The position numbers and the translations under genes were made by a program. The notes under the pieces were generated by a model. It was not told the origin of the DNA. It searched no databases and saw only the letters and a list, made by a program, of their open reading frames with translations. This document shows, piece by piece, positions 51,222 to 58,229 of a stretch of DNA of 64,000 nt. The stretch covers positions 620,001 to 684,000 of the forward strand of contig NZ_MOAL01000008.1 of assembly GCF_003731765.1 (NCBI RefSeq), given 5' to 3'. The stretch's first letter is position 1; each line of letters starts with the position of its first letter. The DNA comes from Pseudomonas chlororaphis (lineage in GTDB: Bacteria; Pseudomonadota; Gammaproteobacteria; Pseudomonadales; Pseudomonadaceae).

Positions 51222-52375
51222 TCGAACTTCAAAACCTGACCAAGACCTTCCAAAGCAACGGCAAGACCATCACCGCCGTTGATTCCGTAAGCCTGACCGT
51301 CAATGAAGGCGAAATTTGCGTATTCCTCGGCCCTTCGGGCTGCGGCAAAAGCACCACGCTGAAAATGATCAACCGCCTGATCAAGCCCACCTCGGGCAAG
51401 ATCCTGATCAACGGCGAAGACACCACCGACCTCGACGAAGTGACCCTGCGCCGCAACATCGGCTATGTGATCCAGCAGATCGGTCTGTTCCCGAACATGA
51501 CCATCGAGGAAAACATCGTGGTGGTGCCCAAGCTGCTCGGCTGGGACAAGCAGAAATGCCACGACCGCGCCCGCGAGCTGATGAGCATGATCAAGCTGGA
51601 GCCCAAGCAGTACCTGCACCGTTACCCGCGTGAGCTGTCCGGTGGCCAGCAGCAACGGATCGGAGTGATTCGCGCCCTGGCGGCGGATGCGCCGCTGCTG
51701 CTGATGGATGAACCCTTTGGTGCGGTCGACCCGATCAACCGCGAGATGATCCAGAACGAATTCTTCGAGATGCAACGGGCCCTGAACAAGACCGTGATCA
51801 TGGTCAGCCACGACATCGACGAGGCCATCAAGCTCGGCGACAAGATCGCCATCTTCCGCGCCGGCAAGCTGCTGCAGATCGACCACCCGGACACCTTGCT
51901 CGCCCACCCGGCGGATGATTTCGTCAGCAACTTCGTCGGCCAGGACAGCACCCTCAAACGCTTGCTGCTGGTGAAGGCCGAAGACGCTGCGGACAACGCA
52001 CCGTCGGTGAGCCCGGAAACCCCAGTGGCCGATGCCCTGGAACTGATGGACGAACACGACCGCCGCTACGTGGTGGTGACCTGTGCCGAGAACAAGGCCT
52101 TGGGCTATGTACGTCGTCGCGACCTGCACCGCCAGACCGGGACCTGCGCCCAGTACCTGCGGGAGTTCAATGCCACGGCCGCCTACGACGAACACCTGCG
52201 GATTCTTCTGTCGCGCATGTACGAGTTCAACCGCTCGTGGTTGCCGGTGATGGACGCGGAGCGGGTGTTCCTTGGCGAGGTGACCCAGGAGTCGATCGCG
52301 GCGTACCTGAGTTCGGGCCGCTCTCGCGGGGCCAAGACCAGCATCGTCTCGCCGGCCGAGACGGCGCTGGCCTGA
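51218..52375 (+). CDS. Osmoprotectant ABC importer, ATPase with tandem CBS domains
   Basis: 385 residues. ATPase part to about residue 245: Walker A GPSGCGKST, signature LSGGQQQRIGVIRAL, Walker B LLLMDEPFGAVDP, H-loop MVSHDIDEAIKLG. Residues about 270-370 form two CBS motifs (VADALELMDEHDRRYVVV, RSWLPVMDAERVFLGEVTQESI), which in OpuA-type ATPases sense ionic strength or cyclic di-AMP/nucleotides and gate transport. The protein therefore couples uptake to osmotic state. Start ATG 51218 inside the ATGA overlap. Confidence 0.92.
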   Translation: MIELQNLTKTFQSNGKTITAVDSVSLTVNEGEICVFLGPSGCGKSTTLKMINRLIKPTSGKILINGEDTTDLDEVTLRRNIGYVIQQIGLFPNMTIEENIVVVPKLLGWDKQKCHDRARELMSMIKLEPKQYLHRYPRELSGGQQQRIGVIRALAADAPLLLMDEPFGAVDPINREMIQNEFFEMQRALNKTVIMVSHDIDEAIKLGDKIAIFRAGKLLQIDHPDTLLAHPADDFVSNFVGQDSTLKRLLLVKAEDAADNAPSVSPETPVADALELMDEHDRRYVVVTCAENKALGYVRRRDLHRQTGTCAQYLREFNATAAYDEHLRILLSRMYEFNRSWLPVMDAERVFLGEVTQESIAAYLSSGRSRGAKTSIVSPAETALA

Positions 52376-52383
52376 TAGACCCA

Positions 52384-52437
52384 ATCGCCGGCAAGCCGGC
52401 TCCTACAGGCCTATGTAGGAGCCGGCTTGCCGGCGAT
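52384..52437. repeat. Inverted REP doublet (REPIN)
   Basis: Two perfect 24-base inverted arms (52384-52407 and 52414-52437) around a 6-base loop. Each arm contains GCCGGCAAGCCGGC or its complement plus the TCCTACA / TGTAGGA tail. It begins 8 bases past the ABC ATPase stop codon. Confidence 0.92.
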
Positions 52438-52605
52438 CAGCCTGACGCCATTTCCCCTGAATCCTCTCATCTAGGGAACATCAATTCGTCACACCTGTCG
52501 GTTACATAAGTGGGTGACCGAGACCACACGACGGAAGCGTGCAAAAACGCGACATTTTTTGTTGATCTCAAACCCCTCACGCCCTAAAGTTCGCGCCGAA
52601 CGTCC

Positions 52606-52716
52606 ATGCTGGAAACGATCCATCCGGCTCAAGTACTGACGACGAGACAGCAAGGTCACCCGCGGCGCAGCGCCAGGTTGACCTTTTTGCTTTCGGCGAC
52701 ATGCCTTGGGAAGTAG
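52606..52716 (+). CDS. Possible leader peptide upstream of speC (hypothetical)
   Basis: A 36-codon reading frame, ATG to TAG, beginning about 15 bases after a predicted -10 box. The predicted peptide is basic in its middle (RQQGHPRRSARL at residues 15-26) and hydrophobic afterwards (TFLLSATCLG). The intrinsic terminator overlaps codons 16-28, so translating ribosomes would disrupt it. No clear ribosome site precedes the ATG, which weakens the case. The HPRRSAR segment loosely recalls HIRR of the ornithine-sensing SpeFL leader peptide in enterics; the match is short and could be chance. The alternative is a small non-coding RNA. Confidence 0.3.
   Translation: MLETIHPAQVLTTRQQGHPRRSARLTFLLSATCLGK
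52652..52688 (+). terminator. Intrinsic terminator in the speC leader
   Basis: AAGGTCACC (52652-52660) pairs with GGTTGACCTT (52676-52685) with one bulge, enclosing GGCGCAGCGCC, and is followed by a run of T ending at 52688. It is a textbook stop placed about 160 bases before speC and about 95 bases after the predicted promoter. Confidence 0.75.
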
Positions 52717-52750
52717 GCGAACCAAAGTGGGGATACGGAGGACGTTCAGA

Positions 52751-52802
52751 AGGGTGTGTCATCAATGAGTTCTCGGCTGCGAACTCATTGATGACACACC
52801 CT
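52751..52802 (+). promoter_or_regulatory. Perfect 22-bp hairpin in the speC 5' leader
   Basis: The arms 52751-52772 and 52781-52802 are perfectly complementary around the 8-base loop TCGGCTGC. It ends 44 bases before the speC start. There is no T run after it. The arm segment ATCAATG could alternatively pair with CATTGAT at 52809-52815, giving a second fold nearer the ribosome site. Confidence 0.8.
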
Positions 52803-52846
52803 CGCACCCATTGATTACTAACGTTTGCCAGTAGGAGCTCCCAAGC

Positions 52847-54010
52847 ATGTCGATTAACGTCGAAGATTATTTCGCGCGCGAAACCTTTCAAAAAATGAAG
52901 GCTTTCGCCGACAAGCAAGAAACCCCATTTGTAGTGATCGACACCGCGATGATCAGCCAGGCCTACGATGACCTGCGTGCAGGCTTCGAATTCGCCAAGG
53001 TCTACTACGCCGTCAAGGCCAACCCGGCCGTCGAGATCATTGACCTGCTCAAGGACAAGGGGTCGAGTTTCGACATCGCCTCGATCTACGAGCTGGACAA
53101 GGTCCTGGACCGCGGCGTCAGCGCCGACCGCATCAGCTACGGCAACACCATCAAGAAGTCCAAGGACATCCGCTACTTCTACGAGAAGGGCGTGCGCCTG
53201 TTCTCCACCGACTCCGAAGCCGACCTGCGCAACATCGCCAAGGCCGCACCGGGCTCGAAAATCTACGTGCGTATCCTCACCGAAGGCTCGACCACGGCTG
53301 ACTGGCCTCTGTCGCGTAAATTCGGCTGCCAGACCGACATGGCCATGGACCTGCTGATCCTCGCTCGTGACCTGGGCCTGGTGCCTTACGGCATCTCCTT
53401 CCACGTCGGTTCGCAACAGCGCGACATCAGCGTATGGGACGCCGCGATCGCCAAGGTCAAAGTGATCTTCGAACGCCTGAAGGAAGAAGACGGTATCCAC
53501 CTCAAGCTGATCAACATGGGTGGCGGCTTCCCGGCCAACTACATCACCCGCACCAACAGCCTGGAAACCTACGCGGAAGAAATCATCCGCTTCCTCAAGG
53601 AAGACTTCGGCGACGAACTGCCGGAAATCATCCTGGAGCCGGGCCGTTCGTTGATCGCCAACGCCGGCATCCTGGTCAGCGAAGTGGTGCTGGTGGCGCG
53701 TAAATCCCGTACCGCCGTCGAGCGCTGGGTGTACACGGATGTGGGCAAGTTCTCCGGCCTGATCGAAACCATGGACGAAGCCATCAAGTTCCCGATCTGG
53801 ACCGAGAAGAAAGGCGAGATGGAAGAAGTGGTGATCGCCGGCCCAACCTGCGACAGCGCCGACATCATGTACGAGAACTACAAGTACGGCCTGCCCCTGA
53901 ACCTGGCCATCGGCGACCGCCTGTACTGGCTGTCCACCGGTGCCTACACCACCAGCTACAGCGCAGTTGAGTTCAACGGCTTCCCGCCGCTGAAATCGTT
54001 TTACGTTTAA
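52847..54010 (+). CDS. speC: Ornithine decarboxylase (alanine racemase-fold, group IV)
   Basis: 387 residues, length of the P. aeruginosa SpeC. PLP-dependent; the Schiff-base lysine is Lys57 (YYAVKANP), with His186 (FHVGSQ), the glycine loop GGGFP, Glu264 (EPGRS) and the catalytic Cys335 (GPTCDSAD). Converts ornithine to putrescine, the entry to spermidine; many pseudomonad enzymes also accept lysine. ATG with AGGAG 9 bases upstream. Monocistronic: leader with terminator and hairpin before, strong terminator after. Confidence 0.94.
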   Translation: MSINVEDYFARETFQKMKAFADKQETPFVVIDTAMISQAYDDLRAGFEFAKVYYAVKANPAVEIIDLLKDKGSSFDIASIYELDKVLDRGVSADRISYGNTIKKSKDIRYFYEKGVRLFSTDSEADLRNIAKAAPGSKIYVRILTEGSTTADWPLSRKFGCQTDMAMDLLILARDLGLVPYGISFHVGSQQRDISVWDAAIAKVKVIFERLKEEDGIHLKLINMGGGFPANYITRTNSLETYAEEIIRFLKEDFGDELPEIILEPGRSLIANAGILVSEVVLVARKSRTAVERWVYTDVGKFSGLIETMDEAIKFPIWTEKKGEMEEVVIAGPTCDSADIMYENYKYGLPLNLAIGDRLYWLSTGAYTTSYSAVEFNGFPPLKSFYV

Positions 54011-54046
54011 ACGCAGCGGCAAGCGTTAAGCTGCAAGCTGCAAGAG

Positions 54047-54074
54047 AAAGCCCATGACCTGTCATGGGCTTTTT
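54047..54074 (+). terminator. Intrinsic terminator after speC
   Basis: AAAGCCCATGAC (54047-54058) with GTCATGGGCTTT (54061-54072), followed by more T residues. The A/T flanks also make it usable from the opposite strand for the Sel1-repeat gene. Confidence 0.9.
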
Positions 54075-54133
54075 CGTTTCTGGCCGGGTGTGGCGTCGAT
54101 GATTGAAAACGATGGGGTTTGAATCCGGGTGAT

Positions 54134-54919
54134 TTAAACCAAAGCAGCCAGGCACGCGGCGTCCCGTTCGTCTCCCAGGGCTGCGGCTCGCTGGTGATAG
54201 GCCAGGGCCAGGGCGCGGATCTGCGGCTGCTGCGCCTGCAACAAGGCACCTCGGGCCACGCGGAGGAAGTTCAGGTTGCCACCGGCCAGGGCCTGGTGCA
54301 GCCAGTGGAGGGCGTCTTCGATGCGCCCGCTGGCAGCCAGCACCGCGGCGTAGCTGAACTGCCCGCGAAAGTCGCCGCCTTCGGCCGAGCGCCGGTACCA
54401 GTCCCGGGCTGCCAGCGGGTCGGCCTGGCACACCAGCCCCTCCTCCAGATAACGCCCCAACAGGTTCATGGACTTGGCATGCCCCAACTCCGCCGCGCGA
54501 CGGTAGCAAACCAAGGCCAAGGCATGGTTTTCGGCCACGCCACGGCCGGTGGCCAGCAGGTTGGCGTAGTTGTACAGCCCCCAATCCAGGCCAGCATCGG
54601 CCGCTTGGCGATACGCTTCGGCGGCCGCAACAGCATCGGCAGCGCCGCCCCAGCCATGCTCCAAGCAGCGGCCCAGCATGTTGCGCGCCATCAGGTGCCC
54701 GCGCCGGGCGGCAATCTCGAACCAGACCCGCGCCAGGGCCTGGTCCTGCTGAATACCGTGGCCGTCGAGAAGGATCTGCCCGAGCAGGGCCTGGGCTTCC
54801 AGCACGCCTTCCTTGGCGGCAGCGAGCACCGCCTGGGCAGCACGGGCCGGACTGTGTTCGAGCATGGCGCGCAGTTGCTCGCCGTCGAGGACTTCCTCGC
54901 GGCGCAGTTGATAGCTCAC
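54134..54919 (-). CDS. Sel1-repeat (TPR-like) protein of the piu locus
   Basis: 261 residues made mainly of Sel1-like repeats of about 36 residues, visible in units such as AQALLGQILLDGHGIQQDQALARVWFEIAARRGH, LYNYANLLATGRGVAENHALALVCYRRAAELGH and MNLLGRYLEEGLVCQADPLAARDWYRRSAEGGD. There is no signal peptide, so it is probably cytoplasmic. Such repeats mediate protein contacts. It starts 2 bases after piuC ends and must be co-expressed with it; the pair and receptor correspond to PA4516-PA4515-PA4514. Its role in iron uptake is unknown. Confidence 0.88.
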   Translation of the reverse strand: MSYQLRREEVLDGEQLRAMLEHSPARAAQAVLAAAKEGVLEAQALLGQILLDGHGIQQDQALARVWFEIAARRGHLMARNMLGRCLEHGWGGAADAVAAAEAYRQAADAGLDWGLYNYANLLATGRGVAENHALALVCYRRAAELGHAKSMNLLGRYLEEGLVCQADPLAARDWYRRSAEGGDFRGQFSYAAVLAASGRIEDALHWLHQALAGGNLNFLRVARGALLQAQQPQIRALALAYHQRAAALGDERDAACLAALV

Positions 54920-54921
54920 GG

Positions 54922-55602
54922 TTACACCTCGGCCCAGCGACGCAGCAGGTTGTGGTAGGTGCCGGTCAGGCGAATCAGCGAAGGATGGTCAGGCATGTCC
55001 TGGGTCAAGGCCTGGATCGCACCGTCCATCTCGAACAGCAAGGCGCGCTGGCTGTCTTCGCGCACCAGGCTCTGGGTCCAGAAGAACGAGGCATAACGGG
55101 CGCCCCGGGTGACCGGGTTGACCTTGTGCAGGCTGGTACCCGGGTACAGCACCAAGTCCCCCGCCGGCAGCTTGACCCGCTGCAGGCCGAAGGTGTCCTG
55201 GATCTCCAGTTCACCGCCGTCGTAGTCCTCTGGGTCACTGAAGAACAGGGTCGAGGACAGGTCGGTGCGTACCCGCTCCGCGCTGCCCTTGGGCTGGCGC
55301 ACGGCGTTGTCGATATGAAAGTCAAAGCTGCCACCGGCGGTGTAGCAGTTGAGCAGCGGCGGAAACACCTTGTGCGGCAACGCCGCGGACATGAACAGCG
55401 GGTGCTTCCACAAACGCTCAAGCATCGCCGTGCCGATTTCAACGGCCAGCGGATGCCCCTCGGGCAATTGCAGGTTGTGCTTGGCCTTGGCCGACTGATA
55501 GCCGGCGGTGATCTTGCCGTCCGCCCAGTCCGCCTGCTCCAGGGCTTCGCGAATGCGCAGCACCTCCTCTCGAGTGAACACGCCAGGGATGTGCAGCAGC
55601 AT
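54922..55602 (-). CDS. piuC: Fe(II)/2-oxoglutarate-dependent hydroxylase PiuC (PKHD-type)
   Basis: 226 residues. The double-stranded beta-helix iron ligands are His96 and Asp98 (FDFHIDNA) and His159 (GTSLHKV), with Arg169 (TRGAR) placed to bind 2-oxoglutarate. PKHD-type/YbiX family; in P. aeruginosa PiuC is iron-regulated and mutations in piuC affect susceptibility to siderophore-conjugated antibiotics taken up by PiuA/PiuD. The substrate is not established. It diverges from piuA with a Fur-like box between them and is followed 2 bases later by the Sel1-repeat gene. Confidence 0.93.
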   Translation of the reverse strand: MLLHIPGVFTREEVLRIREALEQADWADGKITAGYQSAKAKHNLQLPEGHPLAVEIGTAMLERLWKHPLFMSAALPHKVFPPLLNCYTAGGSFDFHIDNAVRQPKGSAERVRTDLSSTLFFSDPEDYDGGELEIQDTFGLQRVKLPAGDLVLYPGTSLHKVNPVTRGARYASFFWTQSLVREDSQRALLFEMDGAIQALTQDMPDHPSLIRLTGTYHNLLRRWAEV

Positions 55603-55634
55603 GGCAAGGTACCTGAAGACAAAGGATCGCCGAT

Positions 55635-55653
55635 GATATTGATTCTTATTGAC
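55635..55653. promoter_or_regulatory. Fur box between piuC and piuA
   Basis: GATATTGATTCTTATTGAC agrees with the Fur consensus at 13 of 19 positions. It lies 33-51 bases before the piuC start. A second, weaker AT palindrome, AATGTAAACATT (55728-55739), lies on the piuA side, about 70 bases before its start. Confidence 0.65.
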
Positions 55654-55807
55654 GCTGTAAAACCCACCAGACGAACGAGTTCGTAAAAACCGTAAAGGAA
55701 AAGTGTAAAGAATGTAAATTCAATGCGAATGTAAACATTTCTCAATTGATACCGATACTTGTTTCTCCTATATTCCGCGGCCTCAAATCCTTGGGGAGGG
55801 GAATCAC

Positions 55808-58057
55808 ATGTCACGCCACACACCACTTTCTGCCGTCAGTTCACCGCGCTTGCTTGCGTCTGCAATTGGCGTGGCACTGACGGCAGGCTCCGCGGCCCAT
55901 CTGGCCCAGGCCGCTGAAGAGACGGATCAGAAGCCGTCGAGCAATGCCATTTCCCTGGACGCCACCAGCGTGGTGGGCGAACAGGACGAGACGTCCTACA
56001 AGAGCGACAACTCCGCCTCCAAGAAATACACCGCGCCCCTGCGTGAAACGCCGAAAAGCGTCACGGTCATTCCTCAGCAAGTCATGCGCGACACCGGTGC
56101 CACCAACCTGGTCGACGCCTTGCGCACCACCCCGGGCATCACCTTTGGTGCCGGCGAAGGCGGCAACCCCGCCGGTGACCGACCGATCATTCGCGGCTTC
56201 AACGCCGAAAGCGATGTGTTCATCGATGGCATGCGCGACCCCGCTTCCCAAGGCCGGGAAATCTTCAACGTCGAATCCATCGAAGTCAGCAAAGGCCCGG
56301 GCTCGGCCTTTACCGGCGCTGGCTCCACCGGTGGCAGCCTGAACCTGATCTCCAAGACCGCCAAGCTGGGCAACTCGTACAACGGCGGGTTCACTTGGGG
56401 CTCCGATCAGACCAAGCGCACCACCCTGGACCTGAACCAGCAAATGACCGACACCTCGGCCGTGCGCTTGAACCTGATGAAGCACGAAGCCAATGTCGCC
56501 GGTCGCGATGCCGTGGAAGTCAGCCGCTGGGGCGTGGCACCCTCGTTCGCCTTCGGCCTGGGCACCGACACCCGGATCACTGTGGGTTACTACCACCTGA
56601 GCACCGACGACCTGCCCGACTACGGCATCCCGCTGACCCGCAGCACCAACCGCAGCAAGTACAACGTCGACAAGCCGGCCAACGTCGATAAAGACAACTT
56701 CTACGGTTTGACCAGCCGCGACTACCGCAAGACCACCAGCGACAGCGGCACCTTCAAGATCGAACACGACCTGAATGACAGCCTGACCCTGTCCAACAGC
56801 TTCCGCCTGTCCCGTTCGACCCTGGACTACATCGTCACCAACCCTGACGACAGCCGTGGCAACGTGGCCAATGGCACCGTGTACCGCAGCCCGAAAAGCC
56901 GTAACTCGACCTCCAAGGGCTGGTCCAACCAGACCGACCTGAGCGCCAAGTTCGACACCGGCTTCATCGAGCACAGCCTGGTGACCGGCATCGAGTTCTC
57001 CTACCAGGACACTCACAACCGCGCCTACGACGTCACGTCGGCGGTCAGCGGTAGCACCTGTAACGCCGCATTGATTGCCAACGGCGACTGCACCAGCCTG
57101 AACAACCCGTCGCCGGGCGATGCCTGGAACGGCACCATCAAGGACAGCCGTGCGTTCACCGACACCGACACCAAGACCGCCGCGGCGTACGTCTTCGACA
57201 CCCTGAAATTCGACGAACAATGGTCGTTGAACCTCGGCCTGCGTTTCGACGATTACCAGACCCGCTCCAGCGGCTATGCCACCCGCGCACCGATCGGCGA
57301 CTTCTCCCGGGAGAACAGCTCGCAGCTGTGGAACTACCAGATTGGCCTGGTCTATAAACCGCTGCCCAACGGCAGTGTGTATGCCGCCTATTCGACCTCC
57401 AGCAACCCGGCCGGCGAAACCAGCGGTAACGGCAGCCTTGAGTTGACCGCCGCCAACACCAGCCTGGAACCGGAAAAGAACCGCAACTACGAAGTGGGCA
57501 CCAAATGGGACTTCTTCGGCGATGACCTGTCCTTGACCGCAGCGCTGTTCCGCACCGAGAAAACCAACGCGCGGATCGACGACCCGGACGGCGGCACCAC
57601 CCAGGTGCTGGACGGCGAGCAGCAAGTCAACGGCGTGGAACTGACCTACAGCGGCAAGCTGACCCGCAACTGGAAGGTCTACGGCGGCTACACCTACATG
57701 GAAAGCGAAGTGGTCAAGACCACCCTGGCGGCGGACGAGGGCAACCATACGCCGAGCACACCACGGAACAACTTCACCTTCTGGTCCACCTATGACGTGG
57801 TGCCCGAGAAGCTGACCATCGGTGCCGGCGCCACCTTCGTCGATTCGCAGTTCGGCAACATCGCCAACTCGGTGGAGATTCCGTCCTACTGGCGCTACGA
57901 CGCCATGGCGTCCTACAAGCTGAGCAAGAACGTCGACCTGCAACTCAACGTGCAGAACCTGACCGACAAGCGTTACTTCGACCAGGTGTTCCAGACCCAC
58001 TACGCGCACGTTGCCGCAGGCCGTACTGCACTGATGAGCGCCAACTTCCACTTCTGA
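55808..58057 (+). CDS. piuA: TonB-dependent catecholate siderophore receptor PiuA (Fiu-like)
   Basis: 749 residues. Signal peptide (about 1-36, HLAQAAEE), a TonB-box-like ISLDATSVVG segment, plug domain (about 60-210: PKSVTVIPQQVMRDTGATNLVDALRTTPGI) and a 22-stranded barrel ending in the outer-membrane C-terminal strand VAAGRTALMSANFHF. The plug and barrel resemble Fiu/PiuA, which import ferric catechols and catechol-bearing antibiotics. Expressed from a Fur-boxed divergent promoter with piuC. A very strong terminator follows. Confidence 0.93.
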   Translation: MSRHTPLSAVSSPRLLASAIGVALTAGSAAHLAQAAEETDQKPSSNAISLDATSVVGEQDETSYKSDNSASKKYTAPLRETPKSVTVIPQQVMRDTGATNLVDALRTTPGITFGAGEGGNPAGDRPIIRGFNAESDVFIDGMRDPASQGREIFNVESIEVSKGPGSAFTGAGSTGGSLNLISKTAKLGNSYNGGFTWGSDQTKRTTLDLNQQMTDTSAVRLNLMKHEANVAGRDAVEVSRWGVAPSFAFGLGTDTRITVGYYHLSTDDLPDYGIPLTRSTNRSKYNVDKPANVDKDNFYGLTSRDYRKTTSDSGTFKIEHDLNDSLTLSNSFRLSRSTLDYIVTNPDDSRGNVANGTVYRSPKSRNSTSKGWSNQTDLSAKFDTGFIEHSLVTGIEFSYQDTHNRAYDVTSAVSGSTCNAALIANGDCTSLNNPSPGDAWNGTIKDSRAFTDTDTKTAAAYVFDTLKFDEQWSLNLGLRFDDYQTRSSGYATRAPIGDFSRENSSQLWNYQIGLVYKPLPNGSVYAAYSTSSNPAGETSGNGSLELTAANTSLEPEKNRNYEVGTKWDFFGDDLSLTAALFRTEKTNARIDDPDGGTTQVLDGEQQVNGVELTYSGKLTRNWKVYGGYTYMESEVVKTTLAADEGNHTPSTPRNNFTFWSTYDVVPEKLTIGAGATFVDSQFGNIANSVEIPSYWRYDAMASYKLSKNVDLQLNVQNLTDKRYFDQVFQTHYAHVAAGRTALMSANFHF

Positions 58058-58119
58058 TCGCGAACCGCTGCGCCTGGCCATTCAAGCCGGCGCAGACACG
58101 CTCAGTGGCGCTGCCAAAG

Positions 58120-58148
58120 CCCCACGCACTTCGGTGCGTGGGGTTTTT
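58120..58148 (+). terminator. Intrinsic terminator after piuA
   Basis: A perfect 10-bp stem CCCCACGCAC (58120-58129) with GTGCGTGGGG (58134-58143), capped by a stable TTCG tetraloop and followed by TTTTT. Confidence 0.95.
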
Positions 58149-58229
58149 GCGTAAAAACGAATGAGTCTCGACCACACACGGCATAATGCGCGCCGTGCCG
58201 ATTATTTTTGAACGTACAAGGCGGTTCTT

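Larger units (their letters stand above)
52438..52846 (+). promoter_or_regulatory. Leader and promoter region of speC
   Basis: A 409-base region without a long gene. From left to right: a weak hairpin with T run (GCGTGCAAAAACGC then TTTTTT, 52533-52561); a promoter-like pair TTGATC (52562-52567) and TAAAGT (52585-52590) with a 17-base spacer; a 36-codon reading frame (52606-52716); an intrinsic terminator inside it (52652-52688); a perfect 22-bp hairpin (52751-52802); and the speC ribosome site AGGAG at 52833-52837. Confidence 0.55.

Noticed and set aside
48919..52375. Assigning opuC or yeh gene names and a specific solute
   Set aside because: Family and CBS-domain ATPase are clear, but gene order differs from the P. 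aeruginosa opuC operon as I recall it and the ligand cannot be deduced from the sequence.
52533..52561. GCGT...ACGC followed by TTTTTT as the terminator of the osmoprotectant operon
   Set aside because: The stem is only 4 bp with a long loop, so it is too weak to claim as a separate feature; it is mentioned only within the speC leader entry.
55841..58081. A 746-codon open frame opposite piuA, and a similar 864-codon frame at 48-2642 opposite fumC and sodA
   Set aside because: Both mirror genuine genes in the frame that often stays open in high-GC DNA; composition is Val/Gly/Arg/His-rich and no domain is recognisable.
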